From JAIYDJ01 sp031400505 (GTDB lineage: Bacteria > Pseudomonadota > Alphaproteobacteria > Rhodobacterales > Rhodobacteraceae), in contig JANNPZ010000054.1 in the NCBI GenBank assembly GCA_031400505.1, positions 1 to 5,724 on the forward strand: a stretch of DNA of 5,724 bases. Direction: 5' to 3'. Below, in pieces: positions 1 to 5,724 of the stretch. The notes below the pieces were generated by a model. That model did no database searches, had not been told where the DNA came from, and was given only the letters and a program-made list of their open reading frames with translations. Position 1 is the first letter of the stretch. Every line of letters begins with the position of its first letter. Made by a program: the position numbers and the translations under genes.

Positions 1-2
1 CA

Positions 3-977
3 ACCTGCCACCTGCTGGACCGCGTTTCAGGTCTAGGTCCGGAGGATCTGGTGCTAGCGCTGATCTCGGGTGGAGGCTCGGCGCTCCTCTGCGCGCCGGC
101 CGAGGGGCTGACGCTCGCCGACAAGATGGCGGTCAACCGGGCGTTGCTGGCCTCTGGCGCGCCCATCGGCGAGATGAACGTGGTGCGGAAGCACATCAGC
201 CGCGTGAAGGGCGGCCAATTGGCGGCCGCCTGTCACCCCGCGCAGCTGTTGACGCTGTTGATCTCGGATGTTCCGGGCGACGAACCCGGACAGATCGCTT
301 CCGGGCCCACTGTGGGTGACCGTAGCCTACCTTCGGACGCACTGGCGATCATCGACCGCTATCGTATCGGCGTCCCTGCCTCTGTTCGTTCCCTGCTGCA
401 CGGCCCTTCGCGCGTGGTCGCGCCAAATGATCCCCGGCTTGCGCGCGTCGAAACCCGCGTTATCGCCGCTCCGTCCCAATCACTCGCTGCGGCCGCCGAG
501 ACTGCGGGCATCGCCGGATGCGATGTTCTCCTTCTTGGCGATGCGTTGGAAGGTGAGGCGCGAGTGCTTGGCACCTCGCAGGCCCTTCTGGCCCTATCGC
601 TCAAGGACGAAGCGAGGCGCCGTGGTCGGCCGCTTCTTCTTCTTTCGGGGGGCGAATGTACGGTTACCTGGCGAGGCAACGGAACTGGCGGTCCCAACGC
701 CGAGTTCGCTCTGGCTGCCGCTGTGGCTTTGAAGGGAGAAGAGGGCATCCATGTGTTGGCCTGCGACACCGATGGCGTAGACGGAGCGGCAGAAGTTGCC
801 GGCGCTTATGTCGGCCCTGACACACTGACTTCTGCCGTTCAGGTAGGCGTCGATCCGTCGGCAGCGCTATCGACGAACGACGCCCATAGCTTCTTTGGTG
901 CGGTCGGCGGGCAGGTCGTAACAGGCCCCACCCTGACCAATGTCAACGACTTCAGGGCGATCCTCATCACAGCATGA
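3..977 (+). CDS. Glycerate 2-kinase, MOFRL family (GckA/TtuD-like), 5' partial
   Basis: The family phosphorylates D-glycerate with ATP to 2-phosphoglycerate in the cytoplasm, feeding hydroxypyruvate, tartrate or glyoxylate carbon into lower glycolysis. Members are often labelled TtuD or, wrongly, hydroxypyruvate reductase. The frame is already open at base 3: the 16 codons before the GTG at 51 read like family sequence (LLDRVSGLGPEDL leading into VLALISGGGSALL), so 51 is not the true start and the gene begins outside the window. About 324 residues are visible out of a usual 420 or so. Seen in order: the glycine-rich ISGGGSALL, MNVVRKHIS, ISDVPGDEPGQIASGPTVGD, then the C-terminal MOFRL domain with LLLSGGECTVTWRGNGTGG, ACDTDGVDG and the closing TGPTLTNVNDFRAILI. 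No frameshift or missing motif is apparent. The operon context lies upstream and is not visible, so the pathway it serves cannot be decided. Family assignment is firm; the exact substrate is family inference. Confidence 0.93.
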   Translation, partial: TCHLLDRVSGLGPEDLVLALISGGGSALLCAPAEGLTLADKMAVNRALLASGAPIGEMNVVRKHISRVKGGQLAAACHPAQLLTLLISDVPGDEPGQIASGPTVGDRSLPSDALAIIDRYRIGVPASVRSLLHGPSRVVAPNDPRLARVETRVIAAPSQSLAAAAETAGIAGCDVLLLGDALEGEARVLGTSQALLALSLKDEARRRGRPLLLLSGGECTVTWRGNGTGGPNAEFALAAAVALKGEEGIHVLACDTDGVDGAAEVAGAYVGPDTLTSAVQVGVDPSAALSTNDAHSFFGAVGGQVVTGPTLTNVNDFRAILITA

Positions 978-1603
978 ACCGGCAGTCACGCACAATTGGT
1001 GCCGCAAATGCTGACTGATCCCGGCTTATTCGCCGAATCCGATTTTGAAGAGATTTCAGGACGTTTCTGACGGTTCGGATCTGTCGCGATGCTGGCAATG
1101 GCGGGCTCGACGCCCTTGGGCCGGGCCGAGCGCCGCGAGGAGTGGGCATTTCGGAGGCCACAAGCAGTGCTGCAGCACTCTCTGGCGTTCGCGGCGCATG
1201 GTCACGGGGCTGAGTTGCGCATGGGCCTACTCGCGCAGACAGGCCTTATCTGAGGTCCTCCCCTTGCCGGCCGCCAATGTCTGCAAAGGCGCAAGCATTC
1301 TGCGACAACATAAGCAGTCCTTAGTCTGCAATGGGCCGAACACGTCGAACCCTGCCTACAGACGCAAGTGGCGGATTGCGGCCTGATGCAGGTGCGATGC
1401 TGAATCTGCACAAAGAAGCCATAGCGACCGTTCAAACCTTCGTAAGGGCGGACTGTGAAAGAATAGCAACTGTTTCAACAAGTACGGGAAATCTTGCCGC
1501 GAGCATCGACAGGCGCAGGAATTCGACCACCTTTCTCGTCCAGAATAGACGCCAAGGTACCCTTTCCCGTCCTGTCCCGCCAGGTTGCTGGCGCAAGGTG
1601 ACG

Positions 1604-1632
1604 CTGACAGGCGCATCACATTGCGCTAGTCT
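1604..1632 (+). promoter_or_regulatory. Candidate sigma70-type promoter for the adenylate cyclase
   Basis: CTGACA at 1604-1609 matches five of six bases of the -35 consensus. Seventeen bases later TAGTCT at 1627-1632 can serve as a -10 element, although it matches the E. coli consensus at only three positions. Transcription would begin near 1639, leaving a leader of about 30 bases before the ATG at 1670. The spacing is ideal and no other comparable pair was seen in the last 100 bases before the gene. This is a by-eye prediction. Confidence 0.42.
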
Positions 1633-1656
1633 GGCCGGGATCATGCCTTCGGCCCC

Positions 1657-1662
1657 AAGGAG
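1657..1662 (+). promoter_or_regulatory. Ribosome binding site fixing the cyclase start
   Basis: AAGGAG lies seven bases before the ATG at 1670, a near-ideal Shine-Dalgarno placement. The in-frame ATGs further upstream (1331, 1397, 1643) lack an equally good site, and the protein beginning at 1670 (MDRKLAAILAADVVGYS) starts as class III cyclases of this type usually do. This site therefore decides the start. Confidence 0.75.
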
Positions 1663-1669
1663 CTCCCAC

Positions 1670-3604
1670 ATGGACCGCAAGCTTGCCGCGATCCTCGCCG
1701 CCGACGTGGTCGGCTATTCTGCAATGATGGAGAGGGACGAGGCCGGAACCCATCAGCTGCTGAGGCAGGGCCTCAGGGATCTCTTCGAGCCCACCATCGC
1801 GCGATACCATGGCAACATCTTCAAACTGATGGGGGACGGGCTGCTGGCGGAGTTTTCCTCCGTCGTGGAAGCGGTGGAATGCGCAGTGGCGCTCCAGCGC
1901 GGCCTCGCCGAACGAAACGCAGACGTTCCGGAGGGGCAGCGGGTCGTGCTCCGCATCGGGGTGAACCTCGGCGAGGTGATCGTCGAGGGGGACGACCGGT
2001 TTGGGGAGGGCGTGAACGTCGCGGCGCGACTGGAGCAGATTGCCGAGCCAGGTGGCATCTGGGTTTCGGCGAAGGTGGCGCGGGAGGTGGAGAAGAAGCT
2101 GGCCTTCGGCTTTGAGGCCATGGGCGCTCAGAAGGTCAAGAACCTGGTTGAGCCGGTCGAGGCATACCGGGTCCAAATGGACGGAAAGCCTTTTGCGGCC
2201 AGCCCTGCGGTGCCTGCGCCCGCGCCGGGACCGCCGCCGATGCGCGGGCTGACGCCGATGATGGCCGGGCTGGTCCTGGTGCTGGCGGCCGCAGGGGGCG
2301 GGCTGTTCCTCTGGCAGCGCCATAGCGCGGAGCCCCCGGCCGCTGTCGCCGATGCAGTGCAGTCAGCGCCCGCCCAGCCCCCGGCCCCCAAGCCTGTGCG
2401 GCTGAAGAACCAGGTCATCGCGGTGATACCGTTCGCGAACATGAGCGGCGATCCTAAGCTGGACTATTTCAGCGACGGGATGACCGACAACCTGATCTCT
2501 CTCCTCACCGGCGTCACCGAACTCAGCGTTATCTCGCGCAACTCCAGCTATGCCTACAAGGGCAAGACGACGGACGTGCGCCAGATCGGGCAGGAGCTGA
2601 ATGCCGGCTACATCATCGAGGGCAGCATCTGGAAGGACGCGGACCGGGTCCGGGTGACGGCGCAACTGATCGACGTGCGGACCGGGGAGAACGTCTGGGC
2701 AGAGAAGTTCGACAGGACCGGCGCCGACCCACTGGCGCTTCAGGACAAGGTCGCGGAGCGGATCGTCGGCACGCTGGGCGGGCAGCGCGGCGTCATGTAC
2801 CAGAACGAATACAAGTTCGTCTGGGAGAAGGAAGCGACGCAGCTTGAGGCCTACGACTACTATCTGCGCGGCAATTCCTTCTTCCAGCAATGGACGCCCG
2901 ACAGTTCGGCGGAGGCGCTGCGGATCACCGAGGAGGGTCTGACGAAGTATCCCGGCTCGGCGCTTCTGCGCTGCGCCCTGGCCTGGGACCACACGCTCAT
3001 CGCCACCAACGTGTTCGACCTGGCGACGAACGACCACTGGAACAAGGCGTCGGATATCCTGCGGGAGACCCTGAAGCGGCCGGACCTGAAGCCCGACGAG
3101 CGCAAAAGCTGCCTCTGGGCCTCGATCTATGTCAACGGGCACGAGGGAAGGTTCGACCAGGTGCAGCGTGCGGTGGACGAGGTGCTGACGCTCGCTCCCG
3201 GCGACGCCTTTCTCGTCGGCGACCTGTCGAACGCCGCCCGCTGGCTCGGCCAGACCGAAAAGGCGCTCGAGCGGGCCGAATATGGACTGAAGAACGACCC
3301 GAACTTCGCCCACTACTACCTGTCGCTGAAGGCGCAGGCGCTGACGGACGTGGAACGTTACGCGGAATCGGCCGAGATACTCCAGAACACGTCAGACCTG
3401 ACCGCCATGGTCCCGTTGCTCCGTGCGGTCAATTACAGGCATCTCGGGAAACCCGACCAAGCGAAAGCGGAGGTCGCGAAGGCGAAGGCCACGCTCCCCT
3501 GGATCACCGCGGCCGGCTGGCGCGACAATACGTTCCACAAGGATCCCGCCGTCATCGACCGGCAGGTCGCCGACCTGATCTCCGCAGGATTGCCAACGAA
3601 GTAG
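1670..3604 (+). CDS. Membrane-anchored class III adenylate cyclase with TolB-like and TPR domains
   Basis: A 644-residue protein predicted to make cAMP from ATP. Residues 1-170 form the cyclase homology domain. The metal-binding aspartates are D12 (in ADVVGYS) and D56 (in KLMGDG). K52 and D109 sit at the purine-selecting positions and favour ATP over GTP. N116 and R120 (in GVNVAARLE) are the transition-state residues, so the site looks intact. A Pro/Ala-rich linker (about 174-190) leads to one hydrophobic helix (about 194-215), then another Pro/Ala-rich linker (222-242). A TolB-like domain follows at about 248-373 (IAVIPFANMSGD, YFSDGMTDNL, IEGSIWKDADRVRVTAQLID). The rest is helical and TPR-like, ending in the typical FHKDPAVIDRQVADLISAGLP. 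By family analogy the cyclase is cytoplasmic and the TolB/TPR part periplasmic, perhaps as a sensor. It is class III because cyclases of this group dimerise to form the active site. It has its own promoter candidate and no operon partner. The open frame extends upstream to 1331, but that extension is not protein-like. Confidence 0.93.
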   Translation: MDRKLAAILAADVVGYSAMMERDEAGTHQLLRQGLRDLFEPTIARYHGNIFKLMGDGLLAEFSSVVEAVECAVALQRGLAERNADVPEGQRVVLRIGVNLGEVIVEGDDRFGEGVNVAARLEQIAEPGGIWVSAKVAREVEKKLAFGFEAMGAQKVKNLVEPVEAYRVQMDGKPFAASPAVPAPAPGPPPMRGLTPMMAGLVLVLAAAGGGLFLWQRHSAEPPAAVADAVQSAPAQPPAPKPVRLKNQVIAVIPFANMSGDPKLDYFSDGMTDNLISLLTGVTELSVISRNSSYAYKGKTTDVRQIGQELNAGYIIEGSIWKDADRVRVTAQLIDVRTGENVWAEKFDRTGADPLALQDKVAERIVGTLGGQRGVMYQNEYKFVWEKEATQLEAYDYYLRGNSFFQQWTPDSSAEALRITEEGLTKYPGSALLRCALAWDHTLIATNVFDLATNDHWNKASDILRETLKRPDLKPDERKSCLWASIYVNGHEGRFDQVQRAVDEVLTLAPGDAFLVGDLSNAARWLGQTEKALERAEYGLKNDPNFAHYYLSLKAQALTDVERYAESAEILQNTSDLTAMVPLLRAVNYRHLGKPDQAKAEVAKAKATLPWITAAGWRDNTFHKDPAVIDRQVADLISAGLPTK

Positions 3605-3666
3605 AACTGAGGTCTGCCTATCAGATTTCAGGACTCTGGCCAGGTGTCGGGACCTTTCACGGACCG

Positions 3667-3968
3667 TTAAGTTGAAGGGCACTGCCTGTGCGGCGGCGCA
3701 CGTTGCACAACCTCCGAGCCTTGGGCTTCGTGATCGCGCCGATCTTCGAACGAACGGTTGTTGCCCTCGTCAACAGCGATCCTTCTGTCTTCACCAAACA
3801 GTCTGCAGGCAGCAAAGAGGATATCCATGCTCATTTCGGCGAAGCTTGTGGCACCAAGGTCACACTGACGTTCAAGCGTTGGCCGGATCGCCTTGGCCTG
3901 TTCGTAGAAACACTCCACACCCCTCCGTCGATCCTGGTGACAAAGTCCACCACATCCTCGGACACTAC
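3667..3968 (-). pseudogene. Unrecognised protein fragment, apparently frameshifted
   Basis: Directly after the recombinase remnant the minus strand keeps reading in two frames that together look like one protein. The recombinase frame continues as VVSEDVVDFVTRIDGGV (3968 to about 3918). The frame that begins with a GTG codon at 3918 then runs 83 residues to a TAA at 3667-3669 (ECFYEQAKAIRP, TSFAEMSMDILFAACRLFGEDRR, VDEGNNRSFEDRRDHEAQG). At the switch the minus strand reads GGGGTGTGGAG; removing one TG joins the frames as DGGVECFYEQ. The second frame has a balanced, globular-protein composition, unlike the shadow frames opposite it. I do not recognise the family and give no function. It could instead be a small intact gene starting at GTG 3918, since GGAGG lies just upstream, but only three bases away, which is too close. 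It is convergent with the cyclase. Whether it once belonged to the recombinase neighbourhood is unknown. Confidence 0.45.
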
Positions 3969-4343
3969 CCGGCTGGGCCAGAGAAATTCACACCCGATCA
4001 TCTCGGGGTTGTGGATCCACCGCTCGACGGACAGGCGCGTTGTCTCCGTAATCTCGAACCTGACAGGTTTGCCGGTCTTGCTTTTTGTCACAGAGGCCCG
4101 ATCTCTGACCCGATTGGCAGCGTAGAAGTCATTGACCTTAAGACGGACAGGGTCGCAGCCCCGCAACTTGCAGTCGATGGCCATGTTGAACAGCGCGAGG
4201 TCGCGCTTGTTATCCGCCATCTCAAGCCGGACGCGGATAGACCAGACATGCTTGGGAAGAAGCGGTCGTTTCTGACCGACAATCCGCCCTTTATTCCAAG
4301 GAGGGCGAACGCTGTGGACAACAGGCAGATTTTCGATGGACAT
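3969..4343 (-). pseudogene. Tyrosine recombinase/integrase remnant, C-terminally truncated
   Basis: The 125 residues from the ATG at 4343 resemble the small, about 200-residue, tyrosine-type integrases common in Alphaproteobacteria. Recognisable stretches are PPWNKGRIVGQKRPLLPKHVW, KRDLALFNMAIDCKLRGCD, VRLKVNDF, the SKTGKPVRFEIT hairpin and CEFLWPSR. The first catalytic arginine (R61, in KLRGCD) and the hairpin lysine (K89) are present. After WPSR the expected continuation is absent: there is no THSMRRTK-like His-x-x-Arg box, no LLGH box and no catalytic tyrosine. The reading frame instead runs on into unrelated sequence, so strand cleavage would be impossible. The start at 4343 is preferred over the frame's first ATG at 4424 because GGGAG lies seven bases upstream and the family begins near here. 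It probably marks a past insertion or deletion between the cyclase and the GST operon. Family assignment is confident; the deletion mechanism is inference. Confidence 0.85.
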
Positions 4344-4350
4344 GGTTCTT

Positions 4351-4355
4351 CTCCC
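4351..4355 (-). promoter_or_regulatory. Ribosome binding site of the recombinase remnant
   Basis: On the minus strand GGGAG stands seven bases before the ATG at 4343. It supports that start over the longer open frame from 4424, whose first 27 residues do not look like this integrase family. Confidence 0.6.
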
Positions 4356-4421
4356 ATCCACCCCGCCCACCTTGTCCTCGGGTTGCCCGACGCGACGGAA
4401 AATAGCACCTTTCCGGTAGAC

Positions 4422-4437
4422 CAAGTCATCTGACTTG
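4422..4437. promoter_or_regulatory. Perfect inverted repeat, possible operator upstream of the recombinase remnant
   Basis: CAAGTCA-TC-TGACTTG is a perfect 7-base inverted repeat with a 2-base centre, about 80 bases upstream of the recombinase start. On the minus strand it is followed at once by TTGGTCTACCGG (4413-4424), itself nearly symmetric (TGGT/ACCG), and then by TATTTT (4399-4404), which could be a -10 box. The repeat would then overlap the -35 region, a common operator position for a repressor. The half-site style is reminiscent of GntR/FCD-type operators, but no regulator gene is visible here and the assignment is speculative. Confidence 0.3.
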
Positions 4438-4453
4438 AACTAGAGGGCGGGAA

Positions 4454-4606
4454 GTGGTCTGCCGTTTCTGCAACAGGTGGGATGGCGAGACGATCAAACC
4501 GGACCCTCGACAGGGACGCTACGAGCCTGCTGTTGAGGCGGAACGATTCTGGCGCGAGGCAAGTCGAGCTCAGAATTCATGTCCTATCGGCGAGGCCGAC
4601 AAGTGA
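4454..4606 (+). CDS. Possible 50-residue small ORF or gene fragment
   Basis: From a GTG at 4454, with GAGGGCGGGAA just before it, a frame runs 50 codons to a TGA at 4604-4606. It contains VVCRFCNRWDGETIKPD, a single CxxC pair, and then RYEPAVEAERFWREASRAQ, an amphipathic helix-like segment. The composition is more protein-like than in the other frames of this spacer; the frame from the ATG at 4482, for example, is Arg/Leu/Ser-rich. The frame is open from 4439, so it may be the tail of a broken gene rather than a small intact one. I do not recognise the family. The rest of 4344-4659 shows no other gene candidate: only the inverted repeat at 4422-4437 and a weak 5-base stem at 4587-4599 without a T-run. 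Confidence 0.25.
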   Translation: MVCRFCNRWDGETIKPDPRQGRYEPAVEAERFWREASRAQNSCPIGEADK

Positions 4607-4659
4607 TGGGCAGCAGCTGACCGCTTTGGGCTAAATCGTTGATCCTGCCGGTCAAGAAA

Positions 4660-5277
4660 TCAAAGCTTAAGGCCCTGAACGGCCATGACTTTTGCGACGC
4701 AAGCGTCATCATACATGCGTTCCATGAAGGGCCTGATCGCGGGATAGTCTCTCCACGTTTTTGGCAGGTTCTCGGTCCAGCGCACCATGGCGAAGGCGTA
4801 GGGATCAGCGATGCTCCGCCTGCCACCAACCACATGGCGCGCGCCCGTCAGCATTGTATCAAGGTGCAGCATGGCGCGGTCGACCCGGGGATACGCGGCC
4901 TCGCGGACGGCCGTCAGGCTTTCGGCATCACCCTTGGTCGTATACCGCTGCGGCGCGAAGAACGGCCAGAAGGCGGGATGCATGTCGCCGGTCAGAAAGG
5001 CCAGTGTTTCGTCCATGTCGAACTCGGCATCCAACCCGTCGCCCGCGCCAAGCATGGCTTCAGGGTGTTTGGCGGCGATGTATTTCAGGATGGCATCAGC
5101 CTGCGTCATCACCTTGGGGCCGCCGTCCTGCAAGGCCGGAACCATGCCGAGGGGGTTGATGCGCCGATAGGCGTCTGACGACGGATCGACGCGTTTCGCC
5201 TCATAGGGCACGCCGATCCATTCCAACACGATATGGGGCGCAAGGGCACAGGTGCCGGGGGCATAGTACAGCTTCAT
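4660..5277 (-). CDS. Glutathione S-transferase, beta-class-like
   Basis: A 205-residue cytosolic enzyme predicted to use glutathione against electrophiles, or as a thiol reductant. Residues 1-78 form the thioredoxin-fold domain: MKLYYAPGTCALAPH carries Tyr5 and Cys10, the latter being the mixed-disulfide cysteine typical of bacterial beta-class GSTs. The cis-proline is P47 in NPLGMVPAL. The glutathione-binding turn reads TQADAI, with Gln59 where the beta-class E. coli enzyme has Glu. The all-helical C-terminal domain includes H100 in GDMHPAFWPFF, likely the counterpart of the beta-class His106, and the capping-box segment SIADPYAFAMVRW. The length is normal for the family. The ATG overlaps the stop of the upstream dehydrogenase gene (ATGA at 5274-5277), and no strong ribosome binding site precedes it, so translation is probably coupled. 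The pairing suggests a joint role in handling quinones or other electrophiles, but the natural substrate cannot be read from sequence. Confidence 0.93.
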   Translation of the reverse strand: MKLYYAPGTCALAPHIVLEWIGVPYEAKRVDPSSDAYRRINPLGMVPALQDGGPKVMTQADAILKYIAAKHPEAMLGAGDGLDAEFDMDETLAFLTGDMHPAFWPFFAPQRYTTKGDAESLTAVREAAYPRVDRAMLHLDTMLTGARHVVGGRRSIADPYAFAMVRWTENLPKTWRDYPAIRPFMERMYDDACVAKVMAVQGLKL

Positions 5278-5724
5278 TGGTCATCCACGGGTACAAGCGC
5301 CATCTTGCCACCGGCTTTGCCAGCCTCGCCCAGCCGGTGCGCCTCGGCAGCATTGCGCAAGGGGAACGTGCGCGCAACCTTGAGCGGCTGCAAAGCGCCC
5401 GCGTCGATCTGCCGGACGATTGCGGTCAGCACCTGCCCGCTGGGCGGGGTGAACACAAAGATCCCGGTCGCCCCGATGGCGGCGGCCTTGCCCACGTCGG
5501 GAGGCATGGCCGTCGAGATGAGGCGGCCACCGGCCCCGAGGATCGCCCATGATCTTGCCTGCGTCTCGCCCCCGATCAGGTCGAACACGACATCGACCGG
5601 CCCCATATCCTCGAACCTGCGGGTGCGATAGTCGATGGTCTGATCTGCGCCAAGGCTGTGGCATTCGTCGCATCCCGGGCCAGACGCCGTGGCGATGACA
5701 TAGGCACCCTTCGCCTTGGCGAGT
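5274..5724 (-). CDS. Zinc-independent MDR dehydrogenase (quinone oxidoreductase type), 5' partial
   Basis: The C-terminal 149 residues of a medium-chain dehydrogenase/reductase are visible; the start, the catalytic N-terminal domain and the Rossmann glycine motif lie beyond the window. The frame is open through the right edge (LAKAKGAYVIATASG), so the internal ATG at 5606 is not the start. Seen are the second Rossmann strand ending in ATAS without an acidic residue, which suggests NADPH rather than NADH; SLGADQTIDYRT; VDVVFDLIGGET; the strand AGGRLISTAMP; and the C-terminal HRLGEAGKAGGKMALVPV typical of quinone-reductase-like MDRs. No structural zinc cysteine cluster falls in the visible part. 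Members reduce quinones or alpha,beta-unsaturated carbonyls using NAD(P)H. It is the upstream gene of a two-gene operon, overlapping the GST start by four bases; the promoter is outside the window. The subfamily is confident; the substrate is unknown. Confidence 0.9.
   Translation of the reverse strand, partial: LAKAKGAYVIATASGPGCDECHSLGADQTIDYRTRRFEDMGPVDVVFDLIGGETQARSWAILGAGGRLISTAMPPDVGKAAAIGATGIFVFTPPSGQVLTAIVRQIDAGALQPLKVARTFPLRNAAEAHRLGEAGKAGGKMALVPVDDQ

Larger units (their letters stand above)
978..1669. other. Long intergenic region without a convincing gene
   Basis: This stretch separates the glycerate kinase from the adenylate cyclase. Several frames stay open for 60-113 codons on both strands, but their translations are rich in Arg, Ser, Trp and Cys, match no family I recognise, and overlap one another. 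The base composition from about 1390 to 1560 is less GC-rich than in the flanking genes. The last 70 bases hold the candidate promoter and ribosome binding site of the cyclase, listed separately. Also seen are a 14-base palindrome at 1166-1179 and a loose inverted repeat (CAGTCA at 983-988, TGACTG at 1012-1017) just after the kinase stop; the latter has no T-run and is a poor terminator. The region could hold a regulatory RNA or an old gene remnant, but nothing shows this directly. Confidence 0.6.

Noticed and set aside
983..1017. Inverted repeat CAGTCA/TGACTG with an inner GCAC/GTGC pair after the kinase stop, considered as a terminator
   Set aside because: The outer arms enclose 23 bases, the inner stem is off-centre and no T-run follows, so it does not resemble an intrinsic terminator.
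1051..1062. AGATTTCAGGAC occurs here and again at 3623-3634, on both sides of the cyclase gene
   Set aside because: One shared 12-mer is about what chance predicts in a window of this length, and the match does not extend, so it is not evidence of flanking direct repeats of a mobile element.
1045..1386. A 113-codon plus-strand ORF in the gap before the cyclase
   Set aside because: Arg/Trp/Ser/Cys-rich translation with no recognisable family and no convincing ribosome binding site; overlapping frames of similar length exist on both strands.
2363..3313. A 316-codon minus-strand open frame inside the cyclase gene
   Set aside because: Antisense shadow of GC-rich coding sequence; the plus-strand protein has clear TolB-like and TPR-like domains over the same bases.
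3672..4433. A 253-codon plus-strand open frame across the recombinase remnant
   Set aside because: It is the opposite-strand shadow of the recombinase and the fragment after it; its translation resembles no protein family, whereas the minus strand clearly matches integrases.
4587..4599. Short stem TCGGC-GAG-GCCGA downstream of the GST gene, considered as its terminator
   Set aside because: Only five base pairs, a three-base loop and no T-rich tail on the minus strand.
5658..5672. A CDECH sequence in the MDR dehydrogenase, matching the CxxCH haem c motif
   Set aside because: It lies in the cytoplasmic Rossmann domain just before SLGAD, where relatives have variable residues; no export signal or cytochrome context is visible, so it is most likely coincidence.

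Overview
The window looks like a piece of an alphaproteobacterial chromosome, most likely from the Rhodobacterales (Roseobacter/Paracoccus-like). This rests on the GC-rich codon use, the gene families present and their resemblance to that group; no rRNA or other marker gene is visible to prove it. No tRNA, rRNA, CRISPR array or intact mobile element was seen.

Layout from left to right. (1) Up to 977, plus strand: the C-terminal three quarters of a MOFRL-family glycerate 2-kinase, cut by the window edge. (2) 978-1669: a 692-base gap without a convincing gene. It ends in a plausible sigma70-type promoter and a good ribosome binding site. (3) 1670-3604, plus strand: a 644-residue membrane-anchored class III adenylate cyclase (cyclase domain, one membrane helix, TolB-like domain, TPR-like C-terminus). 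The open frame runs 113 codons further upstream, but the true start is almost certainly at 1670. (4) 3667-4343, minus strand: a decayed accessory patch. It holds the first 125 residues of a small tyrosine recombinase, broken off before the second half of its active site. This is joined to an unrecognised protein fragment that appears to carry a 2-base frameshift. (5) 4344-4659: a mostly empty spacer with a perfect inverted repeat upstream of the recombinase and a possible 50-codon ORF. (6) 4660-5724, minus strand: a two-gene operon of a beta-class-like glutathione S-transferase and, upstream of it, a zinc-independent quinone-oxidoreductase-type MDR dehydrogenase (cut by the window edge). Their stop and start codons overlap as ATGA.

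The genes do not form one pathway. The kinase belongs to glycerate/hydroxypyruvate carbon metabolism, the cyclase to cAMP signalling, and the GST/MDR pair to handling of electrophiles or quinone-like compounds. The recombinase remnant suggests past insertion or rearrangement between the cyclase and the GST operon. I found no strong evidence for an undescribed multi-gene system. The items most worth a second look are the recombinase-fragment junction with its apparent frameshift, and the inverted repeat upstream of it.
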